64,000 nucleotides of DNA from Bacillota bacterium. Lineage in GTDB: Bacteria > Bacillota > Clostridia > Christensenellales > Aristaeellaceae. A model generated the notes under the pieces. That model was not told the DNA's origin and did not search any database. It saw only the letters and a program-made list of their open reading frames with translations. Within the stretch, counting starts at the first letter, position 1, and each line of letters begins with the position of its first letter. Where the stretch lies: NCBI GenBank assembly GCA_023411375.1, contig JAEYOW010000016.1, positions 1-64,000 of the forward strand, in the 5' to 3' direction. Positions 8,365-16,648 of this stretch are shown here, piece by piece. The position numbers were made by a program, and so were the translations under genes.

Positions 8365-10365
8365 TCAGGAGCGTTTGTCATCCTTGACCCCCTTCCTGAG
8401 CCGGATGGGGGCGGAGAGGGTCCCTGTCCGCCGCTTCCCTTCGGCCATGGGCAGAAGCTTGTCGTAGGTGAAATAGACGCAGCTGAGCGGAGGCACGCAA
8501 ATTTCCACCCAGAACGGGAAGCCGTTGAAGTCACCGGGCTGTGTCGCCAGCTCATAGGCGTTATACTGGTTGCTGCCGCCATATTCCTCCCGGTCAGTGT
8601 TGAAAAGCTCGTTAAGCGTGCCGGCAAATGGCAGGCCGATGCGGTAGATGGGGTGGAATACCGGCGTAAAATTGACGGCGCACAAAACGGCGCGGCCGCG
8701 CTTGTCCGTGCGAAGGAAGGCGATGACGCTGTTATCCGTATCGTTGGCGGTAATCCACTGGAAGCCGTCCCAGGAGTTGTCCACCTCGTAAAGCGCCGGC
8801 GTTTCGCGATAGAGGGCGTTGAGCCGGCGCACGCAGCTTTGCAAGGGCGCGTGCCGCTCATACACCAGCAGGAACCAGTCCAGCTGGTCGTCGTATTTCC
8901 ACTCGATAAAATGCGCAAATTCGCTCCCCATAAACAGAAGTTTTTTTCCGGGGTGCGCCATGGTATAGCCGTAAAGCGCACGCAGGCCCGCAAACTTCCG
9001 CCACAGGTCGCCGGGGTTTTTGTCCAGCATGCTGTGCTTGCCATGCACCACCTCGTCGTGGGAGAAGGGCAGTACATAGTTTTCGTTGAAAGCGTAAAAC
9101 AGGCTGAAGGTCAGCTTGTCGTGGTGGTACTTGCGGTATACGGGGTCTAGCTTGATGTAGGAGAGGATATCGTTCATCCAGCCCATGTTCCATTTAAACC
9201 CGAAGCCAAGGCCGCCGATGTAGGTGGGGGCCGTCACCATTGGGAAGGCCGTGCTTTCTTCGGCGATCATCATCAGGCCGGGAAAGTCGTGATAAACGGT
9301 TTCGTTCATGCGGCGCAGAAAGTTGATGCCGTCAAGGTTCTCGCGCCCGCCGAAGCAATTGGGAATAAACTGGCCCGGTTCCTTGCAGAAATCGTAGTAA
9401 ATAATGCCGCTGACCGCGTCCACGCGGATGCCGTCGGCGTGGAACACGTCCAGCCAGAAGCAGACGTTGCTGAGCAAAAAGCTGCATACCTCGCCCCGCG
9501 CAAAGTCGAAAAGCATCGTACCCCACTGGGGTATTTCGCCCCGGCGAGGATCGGGATGGTTATACAAGTCGGTGCCGTCAAATTTGTATAAACCATATCC
9601 GTCGCGGGGAAAATGCGCGGGCACCCAGTCCAGAATGACGCCGATACCCGCCTGGTGGCAGCGGTCGATCAGCGTCATGAGCTGCCTTGGCGTGCCATAG
9701 CGCGCGGTGGCGGAGTAGAAGCCCGTTACCTGATAGCCCCAGCTCATGTCCAGCGGATGCTCCATCACGGGCAGCAGCTCAATGTGCGTATACCCCATCT
9801 CCAGTACATAGGGGATAAGCTGGTCGGCAAACTCAAGATATGTTAAAAACTCGCCGTCGGCATGACGGCGCCAGGAGCCGATATGCACCTCGTAAATATT
9901 GACGGGATTTACATAGGGATTGAAGTCGTGGCGCTTTGCAAGCCACCCGCCGTCGCCCCATTCGTAGCCGTCCAGATCGTACAGGCGGCTGGCGCTGTTG
10001 GGCCGCAGCTCGCTGTAAAAGGCGAAAGGGTCGGCCTTCATGCGCCAGAGGTCGTCCGCGCCCCAGACCGCGTATTTATACGTAGGATACCCGTCCTCCG
10101 GAGCGTTTTGAAAAAGCTCCGCCTCGTCAAGCCGAAGCTCCCAGGTGCCGTCGTACTGCTTATGCATGGGGTGTTTACTTGTATCCCAGCCGTTGAAGCC
10201 GCCCACGAGCGCCACGTGCTTGGCGTTGGGCGCCCATAAGCAAAAATGCCATTTACGGGCCCCGCCCTCCACGCAGGGATGTGCGCCCAGCATTTCATAG
10301 GCGCGCCTGTTTGAACCTTGATGAAACGAATCGCGGGTTTCTGCCGATGGCGCATGATACAGCAT
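8365..10365 (-). CDS. glgB: 1,4-alpha-glucan branching enzyme (GH13)
   Basis: Creates alpha-1,6 branches in glycogen. 666 residues: an N-terminal CBM48 domain (WAPNAKHVALVGGFNGW), then the GH13 barrel with LLPVMEHPLDMSWGYQ, the nucleophile aspartate in GIRVDAVSGI, the acid/base glutamate in MIAEEST and the transition-state aspartate in FSHDEVVHGK, and a C-terminal beta domain. I start at 10365 because GGGAGG lies about 8 nt upstream; the frame is open another 28 codons but those overlap the promoter and operator. It is the first gene of glgBCDA. Confidence 0.96.
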   Translation of the reverse strand: MLYHAPSAETRDSFHQGSNRRAYEMLGAHPCVEGGARKWHFCLWAPNAKHVALVGGFNGWDTSKHPMHKQYDGTWELRLDEAELFQNAPEDGYPTYKYAVWGADDLWRMKADPFAFYSELRPNSASRLYDLDGYEWGDGGWLAKRHDFNPYVNPVNIYEVHIGSWRRHADGEFLTYLEFADQLIPYVLEMGYTHIELLPVMEHPLDMSWGYQVTGFYSATARYGTPRQLMTLIDRCHQAGIGVILDWVPAHFPRDGYGLYKFDGTDLYNHPDPRRGEIPQWGTMLFDFARGEVCSFLLSNVCFWLDVFHADGIRVDAVSGIIYYDFCKEPGQFIPNCFGGRENLDGINFLRRMNETVYHDFPGLMMIAEESTAFPMVTAPTYIGGLGFGFKWNMGWMNDILSYIKLDPVYRKYHHDKLTFSLFYAFNENYVLPFSHDEVVHGKHSMLDKNPGDLWRKFAGLRALYGYTMAHPGKKLLFMGSEFAHFIEWKYDDQLDWFLLVYERHAPLQSCVRRLNALYRETPALYEVDNSWDGFQWITANDTDNSVIAFLRTDKRGRAVLCAVNFTPVFHPIYRIGLPFAGTLNELFNTDREEYGGSNQYNAYELATQPGDFNGFPFWVEICVPPLSCVYFTYDKLLPMAEGKRRTGTLSAPIRLRKGVKDDKRS

Positions 10366-10432
10366 CGGATCAACCTCCCAGCCTCTTGGATTTACTGACT
10401 GACTGACATATACGGTAAGATTTTCTATATCT

Positions 10433-10462
10433 ATTGTATTCGTATACAAGGGCTTTCGTCAA
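10433..10462 (-). promoter_or_regulatory. Promoter of the glgBCDA operon
   Basis: Minus strand TTGACG (10462-10457), 18-nt spacer, TACAAT (10438-10433), about 68 nt upstream of the glgB start. The operator at 10434-10449 covers the -10 and half of the spacer, an arrangement expected for steric repression. Confidence 0.8.
10434..10449. promoter_or_regulatory. LacI-family operator overlapping the glg promoter
   Basis: TTGTATTCGTATACAA is a 16-bp inverted repeat with seven of eight base pairs matched and a central CG, the hallmark of operators read by LacI-family dimers, whose hinge helix inserts at the CG step. It overlaps the -10 of glgBCDA, and the adjacent divergent gene encodes a LacI-family regulator. 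Binding by that protein is inferred. Confidence 0.7.
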
Positions 10463-10529
10463 GCTCTTTTTACACTTTTTCTGTCCTTTTTCCGGTCTTT
10501 TATTCCGGAGGCATCGATTGCACGCCGAC

Positions 10530-10559
10530 TTGAATTTGCCCATATGGCCGTGCTATAAT
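10530..10559 (+). promoter_or_regulatory. Promoter of the LacI-family regulator
   Basis: TTGAAT (10530-10535), 18-nt spacer, TATAAT (10554-10559), 62 nt before the chosen ATG. No second copy of the operator overlaps it, so autoregulation through that site is not supported directly. Confidence 0.65.
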
Positions 10560-10621
10560 GCCCAAAACGGATGCCTGCGGTTTTTCCGTGTGCGCAGCCT
10601 GACAGGAAATGAGTGCTTCGT

Positions 10622-11614
10622 ATGCCGACGATCAAAGATGTTGCCCGACTGGCTCAGGTTTCGCCCAGCACGGTTTCGCGCGTGCTGGGTGGCAAGGTGT
10701 ATGTGGAGGAGGAGGCGCGCCAGCGCGTGCTTAAGGCGGTGGAAACGCTACATTACCGGCCAAACCCGCTGGCCAGGGCCCTCAGGGAGAAGCGTACCAA
10801 CACCTTCGCGCTGCTGGTGCCGGGCATCGAAAACCAGATTTGGCCGCTGGTGGCGCGGGGCGCTGAAAACGTTGCCAGGAAGAACGACTACTCCGTTATC
10901 CTCTGCAACACAGATAATGATATCAAGGTGGAAAAGCAATACGTGGGCCGCTTGCAACGCCAGTGGGTGGACGGCATTATCGTCGCGCCCGCACAGGATG
11001 ACGAAGCTTATCTGCGCCAGCTGGCGGACGGCGGCTTTCCGGTGGTACAGGTCATCCGCGGGTTGGAAAGCGGCATGGATGCCGTGATGGTGGACAACTA
11101 CCGCATGGCCTATGACGCGGTGGAGTACCTATGCAAAACAGGCCACCGCCATATCGCCATCGCCAGCGGCCGCCAGGAGCTCAACCTCTACCGCCGCCGC
11201 CTGGAGGGTTACCGCCAGGCTGTCGCGGACCTGGGCCTGAACCAGGACGAGCGGTTGGTGATTCAGGAAATCAAGGAGCTGAACAACCTGTACCGGCTTA
11301 CCCGCCAGCGCTTGGAAGATGGCGTTCCCATCGACGCGGTCGTGGCCACAAGCGACCCCAAGGCCATTATCGTAATGCGGGCGATTCGGGATGCGGGCAG
11401 GCGTATTCCGGAGGATATTTCCGTGATCGGCATGGATGATATTGAAACCAGCTCCTATTTTGAGCCGCGGCTGACGACCATGGCCCAGCCGTTTATCCAG
11501 ATCGGCGAACTGGCTGCGCAAAAGCTGATCTTTCATATTTTACATCCCGAGCAGTTTTCACCCGTGACGGACGTTTTGCATCACGAACTGATTATCCGCA
11601 AGTCCACCCGGTAG
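10622..11614 (+). CDS. LacI/GalR-family transcriptional regulator, candidate glycogen-operon repressor
   Basis: 330 residues. The N-terminal helix-turn-helix TIKDVARLAQVSPSTVSRVL is the classic LacI type; the rest is a periplasmic-binding-protein-like sensor domain (LLVPGIENQIWPLV, ISVIGMDDIETSSYFEPRLTT). I start at the ATG of MPTIKDVA; a GTG three codons upstream is possible. The gene is divergent from glgBCDA and a LacI-type operator lies on the glg promoter, so control of glycogen synthesis is the simplest reading. The effector sugar cannot be deduced. A strong terminator follows at 11648-11686, so it is a single-gene unit. Confidence 0.88.
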   Translation: MPTIKDVARLAQVSPSTVSRVLGGKVYVEEEARQRVLKAVETLHYRPNPLARALREKRTNTFALLVPGIENQIWPLVARGAENVARKNDYSVILCNTDNDIKVEKQYVGRLQRQWVDGIIVAPAQDDEAYLRQLADGGFPVVQVIRGLESGMDAVMVDNYRMAYDAVEYLCKTGHRHIAIASGRQELNLYRRRLEGYRQAVADLGLNQDERLVIQEIKELNNLYRLTRQRLEDGVPIDAVVATSDPKAIIVMRAIRDAGRRIPEDISVIGMDDIETSSYFEPRLTTMAQPFIQIGELAAQKLIFHILHPEQFSPVTDVLHHELIIRKSTR

Positions 11615-11647
11615 AAAAACCGGCCATTAAAGCTGCTTGTTTTTTTA

Positions 11648-11686
11648 ACGCTTCCATGACATCGTTTGCATGGGAGCGCTTTTTTT
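11648..11686 (+). terminator. Terminator of the LacI-family gene
   Basis: An inverted repeat with arms AACGCTTCCATG and CATGGGAGCGCT is followed directly by a run of seven T, 33 nt past the stop. Confidence 0.85.
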
Positions 11687-11742
11687 GCGGACGGGCTGAT
11701 TGCCGATTTTAAAATAAATATTGTAATTATGGAATTTTCCTC

Positions 11743-11770
11743 TTGACATGAACACATATTGTGATAAAAT
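11743..11770 (+). promoter_or_regulatory. Promoter of the liv-type transporter cluster
   Basis: TTGACA (11743-11748), 16-nt spacer, TAAAAT (11765-11770). The leader to the start at 11875 is about 100 nt and contains a GTGATA/TATCAC inverted pair (11761-11766 and 11785-11790) and a small GCTGC/GCAGC hairpin at 11828-11840. No operator can be assigned from these. Confidence 0.7.
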
Positions 11771-11874
11771 TAACATGAAATCGATATCACGGAGCGTTTT
11801 AAATTATCCGGTGCCTCGGGAAATCAGGCTGCAACGCAGCTTGACAATAAAATACTATCACAGGAGGTATCCCC

Positions 11875-13065
11875 ATGAAAAAAATCCTGGCCATGGTCCT
11901 GGCGCTTGCGATGCTCGTCTGCGCCGCATCCTTCGCGGCTGCGCAGGAGGAGTACATCGTCATCGGCGGCATCCAGGACATGAGCGGCGCCGCGATGCAG
12001 TCCGGTCTGGCGATGCATCAGGGCACCGAGCTGGCGGTTGAGGAAATCAACGCGGCCGGTGGTATCAACGGAAAGCTCATCAAATACATCGGCTACGATA
12101 CCAAGGGCGACGTACAGGAAGCCATGAACGCCTACGAGCGCCTGGTGGAGCAGGATGGCGCCGTGGCGGTCGTGGGCCCGCCCATCTCCAACATCGGCTC
12201 CGCGCTGCGCGACACCGCCATTACAAAGAAAGTTCCGGTCGTGGGCGCCTTCATCGTCAGCGGTATCACCAAGTACCCCGAAACGGGCGAGGCCGTTCCC
12301 TACAACTTCCTGGTACAGCCCACCAACGAGCAGGCCGGCGAGATTCAGGCCAGCTATCTGGTGGACGTGCTGGGTGTGAAGAAGGTCGCCCTGTTCTATA
12401 ACCAGGACAACTCCTTCGGCGTTTCGCAGGTTGCGCCCTTCCGCGCATATGTGGAGGCTAACGGCGGCGAGATCGTCAGCGAGCAGATCATCACCGATAA
12501 CGACAAGGATTATAAGACCCAGCTGACCAAAATCCTGGCCTCCGGCGCGGAAGCGATCTTCGCCCCCAACTATCCCGAGGAGAACACCCTGTACTGCACG
12601 CAGCTCAACCAGCTGGGCATGACCGACATCATCACCATGGGCGGCCTGGATTACGCCCCGCCGTTCCTCAACACCGTGCCCGATCCCTCCGTTGTCAACA
12701 ACGTTTACTTCGCCATCAACTGCGCGTTCGACGAGGAGCACCTTCAGGACCTCAACAAGCGCTTCATTGAAAAGTACCTCACCGCGGATACAGTGGTGGA
12801 CGAGAACACCATCTCCGTCAAGGTGTATCTGGGCTACGACGCCACGCAGCTCATCGCTGAGGCGCTGCGCCGCTGCGGCGACGACATCACCGGCGAAAAC
12901 GTGAACGCGCAGCTCGAAACCATCGAAGCCCTGGAACTGATGAGCGGCACGATCGGCTTCTCTCCCGAGAGCCATCAGCCGATCGGCCTTTCGATGGTCA
13001 TGTACCGCATTGATCAGGGCGTCAACGTTAAGCTGGGCCGCCATGTGCCCGAATCGCACAAGTAA
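11875..13065 (+). CDS. ABC transporter substrate-binding protein, LivK/branched-chain amino acid type
   Basis: 396-residue exported receptor of the Peripla_BP_6 family (IGGIQDMSGAAMQSG, GTELAVEEINAAGGINGK, VVGPPISNIGSA). It presents substrate to the permeases encoded downstream. The signal peptide (about 25 residues) ends in an AxA-type site. The only cysteine, Cys16, is preceded by Leu-Val, which does not fit a lipobox, so it does not look like a lipoprotein. AGGAGG lies 7 nt before the ATG. The ligand is not necessarily an amino acid: the family also carries amides, aromatic acids and other small acids, and the cluster continues into redox enzymes. Confidence 0.92.
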   Translation: MKKILAMVLALAMLVCAASFAAAQEEYIVIGGIQDMSGAAMQSGLAMHQGTELAVEEINAAGGINGKLIKYIGYDTKGDVQEAMNAYERLVEQDGAVAVVGPPISNIGSALRDTAITKKVPVVGAFIVSGITKYPETGEAVPYNFLVQPTNEQAGEIQASYLVDVLGVKKVALFYNQDNSFGVSQVAPFRAYVEANGGEIVSEQIITDNDKDYKTQLTKILASGAEAIFAPNYPEENTLYCTQLNQLGMTDIITMGGLDYAPPFLNTVPDPSVVNNVYFAINCAFDEEHLQDLNKRFIEKYLTADTVVDENTISVKVYLGYDATQLIAEALRRCGDDITGENVNAQLETIEALELMSGTIGFSPESHQPIGLSMVMYRIDQGVNVKLGRHVPESHK

Positions 13066-13087
13066 ATAAAACGTAAGAAAACCAACC

Positions 13088-13132
13088 GGCTTTTCCGGGC
13101 CGGCGGGGGCGGGTTCAAATCCGGCTCCCGCG
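13088..13132 (+). repeat. Diverged direct repeat, copy 1, between livK- and livH-type genes
   Basis: GC-rich unit reading GGCTTTTCC...GGCGGGGGCGGGT...CTCCCGCG. It aligns with 13265-13312 over about 45 bp with small gaps. Its core can form a GCGGG/CCCGC stem. The copies are about 177 bp apart, in the same orientation, within one intergenic region. Confidence 0.55.
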
Positions 13133-13142
13133 CGGTCCGTCA

Positions 13143-13168
13143 AAAAAGTTCGCTGATGCGATCTTTTT
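13143..13168 (+). terminator. Weak terminator or attenuator hairpin after the livK-type gene
   Basis: AAAAAG-T-TCGC, loop TGAT, GCGA-T-CTTTTT: an 11-position stem with one mismatch whose right arm is the T run. It could reduce read-through from the binding-protein gene into the permease genes, giving the usual excess of binding protein. Confidence 0.45.
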
Positions 13169-13264
13169 CTCCGTAACATCGAGCCCCTGCCCGCTATGCC
13201 CGCGGCCGGAGGCGTACACAGGGAAACGCACTTGAAGGGCAGCGGTCCTTCAAGCCACCCGAGG

Positions 13265-13312
13265 GGTTTTTCACCGGACTGGCGGGGGGCGGATACATAT
13301 CTGCTCCCCGCG
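13265..13312 (+). repeat. Diverged direct repeat, copy 2, forming a stem-loop before the livH-type gene
   Basis: Second copy of the unit at 13088-13132. Here the arms GGACTG-GCGGGG (13276-13287) and CCCCGC...CAGTCC (13306-13320) pair into a 12-bp stem with a 3-nt bulge, ending about 14 nt before the livH ribosome binding site. It may stabilise mRNA or limit translation. Confidence 0.5.
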
Positions 13313-13348
13313 TTCAGTCCCCCCAATTCCAGATGGGAGTGCTGCAGT

Positions 13349-14236
13349 ATGGCGAGTATCTATATTCAGGCAGCCATCAATGGTCTGTCGCTGGGCGGGA
13401 TCTACGCGACGATTGCCGTAGGCTTTGCGCTCATTTTCAACATTTTAAAGTTCTCCAATTTTTCACACAGCGGCGTGCTTGTGGTGACCGCCTATATGGG
13501 CTACGTCATTCAGAGCGTTCTTCATACCGATTTTTGGCTCACCCTTCTTTTGACCGCCATCATTGGCGGCGTGCTGGCGCTGGGCGTTGAATTCACGGCC
13601 TTCCGCAGGCTTCGCAAGCGCAAGGCGAACGTAATGCTGTACTTCGTTTCTTCCATTACGATGGGAATGCTGCTGGAAAACGTAATCACGGTGATCTTTG
13701 GCAGCGCGTTCATCTCCTATCCGGTTTTTTTTACTCCCAGCTTTTTTCGCTGGAACGACATCGTTTTTATTGTGACCGACCTGATTATGCTTGGCATGTC
13801 GATCGGTTCGCTTCTGCTGCTTTTGCTGGTGCTGTTTAAGACGCGGCTGGGCGTGGCCATTCGCGCCCTGTCCATGGACGCCGGCGCCACCAGCCTGATG
13901 GGTGTAAACGTCACGCTCATCATCATGGCGACGTTCTTTGTATCGGGCGCGCTGGGCGGCGTGAGCGGCATGTTTTTGGGAATTAACTACTCGCTCTACC
14001 CACGGCTGGGCTCGCTGGTGGTTAAGGGCTTTATCGCCTCGGTGGTGGGCGGCCTCGGCTCAATCAGCGGCGCGGTTATCGGCGCATTTTTGCTGGGCAT
14101 GCTGGAGGTTCTCCTCGTGTGGATCGACGGCGTAGGCTCCGGCTGGGCGCCTGTGGTGATCTTCTTTGTGATGATCGGGTTCCTCATCATCCGTCCGCAG
14201 GGCATTTCGGGCCGCATCATCCGCGAGAAGGTCTGA
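13349..14236 (+). CDS. ABC transporter permease, LivH type
   Basis: 295-residue integral membrane protein of the BPD_transp_2 family with about eight hydrophobic segments. The N-terminus ASIYIQAAINGLSLGGIYA and the conserved GALGGVSG and VVGGLGSISGAVIGA segments are typical of LivH. I start at 13349 (ATG) with GGGAG about 10 nt upstream; the open frame extends 51 codons further into a low-complexity intergenic region that does not resemble the family. It pairs with the LivM-type permease that follows 38 nt later. Confidence 0.93.
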   Translation: MASIYIQAAINGLSLGGIYATIAVGFALIFNILKFSNFSHSGVLVVTAYMGYVIQSVLHTDFWLTLLLTAIIGGVLALGVEFTAFRRLRKRKANVMLYFVSSITMGMLLENVITVIFGSAFISYPVFFTPSFFRWNDIVFIVTDLIMLGMSIGSLLLLLLVLFKTRLGVAIRALSMDAGATSLMGVNVTLIIMATFFVSGALGGVSGMFLGINYSLYPRLGSLVVKGFIASVVGGLGSISGAVIGAFLLGMLEVLLVWIDGVGSGWAPVVIFFVMIGFLIIRPQGISGRIIREKV

Positions 14237-14274
14237 GCTCTGTGCCCAAATAACCGTAAAAGTGGGGAAAAGCT

Positions 14275-15156
14275 ATGTCATATTATATTACCGTGCTGAC
14301 CAATGTGGGCATCACGCTGGTAGGCGTTCTGTCCGTGTTTGTGGTCACAGGTCTGACGGGCCTGTTTTCACTGGGCCAGGCCTCCTTTATGGCTATCGGA
14401 GCGTACGTAGCGGGTCTGCTGGCCAAAACCTTCGGGCTTCCTTTTCTGCCCTGCGCGATCATCGCGGTGCTGGTGGGCGGGCTGTTCGGCGCGGTCATCG
14501 CGCTGCCGACGGTACGCCTGCGCCGGGATTATATCGCGCTGATCACCTTTGGCTTTGGCCAGGCGATTACCGCAGTTATCAACAACCTGACGGGCATTAC
14601 GGGCGGTGCGACCGGCTTGATGTCCATTCCCAGGTATGTCACGCCCTGGCATGTGCTCGTTTCCGTAATCGGTATCTCCTTCCTGGTGTGGAACCTTAAA
14701 AAATCCCGCTTTGGCCGCCAATGCATCGCGCTTAAAAGCGACGAGCTGGCCGCCAATGCCATGGGCATCAACGTCAATCAAATTAAGATGCAGGCGTTTG
14801 TGATCGCCAGTATGATCACGGCGTACGCGGGCGTGCTCTACGCGTTCCATACCACCTATGTGGACGCAAAGATTTTTACCTGGAACCGCTCGGCTGAATG
14901 GCTGATCGTGGTGTTTTTCGGCGGCCTTGGCAGCATGACGGGCGCGATCCTTTCCGGACTTGTGCTGGGGTTGCTGCCCGAATTGCTGCGCGCCACGAGC
15001 AATCTGCGCATTATCATCTACTGCGCCATCGTGCTTATCACCATCAACTTCAGGCCCCAGGGCATGCTGGGTACCTATGAGTTCAGCATCACGAGGTTGA
15101 TCGCGGGCATTAAGCGCAGATTCGGCAAGGAAAAGGAAGGAGGGCTGCGGGCATGA
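14275..15156 (+). CDS. ABC transporter permease, LivM type
   Basis: 293 residues with multiple membrane segments. LivM features are the N-terminal NVGITLVGVLSVFVVTGLTG with LFSLGQASFMAIGAY, and the C-terminal FFGGLGSMTGAILS. It forms the transmembrane channel with the LivH-type subunit. Its stop overlaps the start of the LivG-type gene (ATGA), implying translational coupling. GGGGA lies 8 nt before the ATG. Confidence 0.93.
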   Translation: MSYYITVLTNVGITLVGVLSVFVVTGLTGLFSLGQASFMAIGAYVAGLLAKTFGLPFLPCAIIAVLVGGLFGAVIALPTVRLRRDYIALITFGFGQAITAVINNLTGITGGATGLMSIPRYVTPWHVLVSVIGISFLVWNLKKSRFGRQCIALKSDELAANAMGINVNQIKMQAFVIASMITAYAGVLYAFHTTYVDAKIFTWNRSAEWLIVVFFGGLGSMTGAILSGLVLGLLPELLRATSNLRIIIYCAIVLITINFRPQGMLGTYEFSITRLIAGIKRRFGKEKEGGLRA

Positions 15157-15917
15157 CCAGACTGGACGTACAGGGAATTTCCAAGGCCTTCAGCGGCGTA
15201 AAGGCCGTGCAAAACGTATCCCTCAAGGTGGATAAGGGCGAGATCGTCAGCATGATCGGCCCCAACGGCGCGGGCAAAACCACCATTTTCAACCTCATTA
15301 CCGGCATTTATCCGCTGGACGCGGGCCACGTGTTTTTCGAGGGGCAGGACATCTCCGGCAAGCCGCAGCATGTGATTTCCCGGCTGGGTATCGCGCGCAC
15401 ATTCCAGAATATCCGCCTGTTTCAGGGAATGAGCGTGCTGGAAAACGTGATGACGGCCTACGATCCGCGCATGAGCTATAACCTGCTGGACAGCATGCTT
15501 GGCACCCCGCGCCGCCGCCGCATGGACAGGCAGGCGCGGGAATGCGCCATGGCCTGCCTGGAAACCACAGGCATGGCCGAGTATGCCGGCGAAAATCCCG
15601 CAAACCTTCCCTATGGCTTGCAACGCAAGCTGGAGATCGCCCGCGCGCTGGTGACCGAGCCGCGCGTCCTTTTGCTGGACGAGCCGGGCGCGGGGCTTAA
15701 CCCGTCGGAGATTATTGAACTCATCACGCTTATCCGCGCGCTGCATGAAACGCGCGAGCTGGCTATCCTCCTGATCGACCACCGCATGAAGCTCATCATG
15801 GAGCTGTCCAAATACATCTATGTGCTCAACTTCGGGCAGCTGCTCGCCCAGGGCACGCCGGCCGAGATCCAGCGCAACGATGAAGTGACCAAGGCCTACA
15901 TCGGCGAGGAGGAGTGA
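15153..15917 (+). CDS. ABC transporter ATP-binding protein, LivG type
   Basis: 254 residues. Walker A GPNGAGKTT, the LivG-specific insertion around ISRLGIARTFQNIRLF, a signature region reading LPYGLQRKLEIARAL in place of LSGGQ, and Walker B VLLLDEPGAGLN. The ABC signature variant NLPYGLQRK is normal for LivG. It energises uptake together with the LivF-type ATPase. It overlaps the LivM gene by 4 nt and precedes LivF by 3 nt. Confidence 0.93.
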   Translation: MTRLDVQGISKAFSGVKAVQNVSLKVDKGEIVSMIGPNGAGKTTIFNLITGIYPLDAGHVFFEGQDISGKPQHVISRLGIARTFQNIRLFQGMSVLENVMTAYDPRMSYNLLDSMLGTPRRRRMDRQARECAMACLETTGMAEYAGENPANLPYGLQRKLEIARALVTEPRVLLLDEPGAGLNPSEIIELITLIRALHETRELAILLIDHRMKLIMELSKYIYVLNFGQLLAQGTPAEIQRNDEVTKAYIGEEE

Positions 15918-15920
15918 CAG

Positions 15921-16631
15921 ATGCTGCTTGATATTCAGAATTTGACCGTCGCGTACGGTCAGATCGACGCGCTTGAGGCCGTGTCGCTGAGCGTGGAGCA
16001 GGGACAGATCGTTTCCATCATCGGCGCGAACGGCGCGGGCAAAACCACGCTGTTAAACGCCATCACGGGTATGCTGCCCATCAAGGGCGGCAAAGTGCTC
16101 TTTGACGGCGAGGTCCTGCCCGCCGCCGCGCACGCGATTGTGCGCAAAGGCATCACGCACGTGCCGGAGGGCAGGCGGGTGTTCGCCGGCCTGACGGTGG
16201 AGGAGAACCTTGTCATGGGCGGTTTTACACGGCCCATATCCGAAGCGCGCGCCAGGCAGGAGGAAATGCTTGATCTCTTTCCCATTTTGCGCGAGCGCAG
16301 GCACCAGCAGGCGGGTACCCTGTCCGGCGGCGAGCAGCAGATGCTGGTTATCGCACGCGGGCTGATGTCAAAGCCGAAGCTGCTTTTGCTGGACGAGCCC
16401 TCTTTGGGCCTCGCGCCGATTATCGTTAACCAGGTGTTTAGCATCATCCGCAATGTGCGCGATATGGGCTATACCATTCTGCTGGTGGAACAGAACGCGC
16501 AGAAGGCCATGCGCCTGAGCGACTATACCTATGTGCTGGAAAACGGCAACATCCGGATGCGGGGAAAATCAAGCGAGTTGATCAAGGACGAGGATATCAT
16601 CGCCGCCTATCTGGGTGAAAAGCAATCTTGA
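15921..16631 (+). CDS. ABC transporter ATP-binding protein, LivF type
   Basis: 236 residues, the shorter of the two ATPases. Walker A GANGAGKTT, HVPEGRRVFAGLTVEENL (LivF-specific), signature LSGGEQQMLVIARGL, Walker B LLLLDEPSLGLAP and the switch histidine replaced by a glutamine region (LLVEQNAQ), as is usual for LivF. It completes the five-gene transporter. The next gene starts 17 nt later on the same strand with no terminator between, so the redox genes are probably co-transcribed. Confidence 0.93.
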   Translation: MLLDIQNLTVAYGQIDALEAVSLSVEQGQIVSIIGANGAGKTTLLNAITGMLPIKGGKVLFDGEVLPAAAHAIVRKGITHVPEGRRVFAGLTVEENLVMGGFTRPISEARARQEEMLDLFPILRERRHQQAGTLSGGEQQMLVIARGLMSKPKLLLLDEPSLGLAPIIVNQVFSIIRNVRDMGYTILLVEQNAQKAMRLSDYTYVLENGNIRMRGKSSELIKDEDIIAAYLGEKQS

Positions 16632-16648
16632 CGGGGAGCGAATGAAAC

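Noticed and set aside
11761..11790. GTGATA/TATCAC inverted pair as operator of the liv-type cluster
   Set aside because: Only 6-bp arms with an 18-nt AT-rich spacer; could be chance and overlaps the -10.
11841..11846. TTGACA close to the livK-type start
   Set aside because: Only 28 nt from the start codon, no -10 fits before the ribosome binding site; the promoter at 11743-11770 is better.
13104..13132. tRNA-like T-arm (GGGTTCAAATCC) between the livK- and livH-type genes
   Set aside because: The stem has a mismatch, no CCA follows and no acceptor, D or anticodon arm can be built upstream; it belongs to the diverged repeat instead.
11824..13326. 500-codon open frame on the minus strand opposite the livK-type gene
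   Set aside because: It is the antisense of a clear binding-protein gene in GC-rich DNA, has no family motif and no ribosome binding site.
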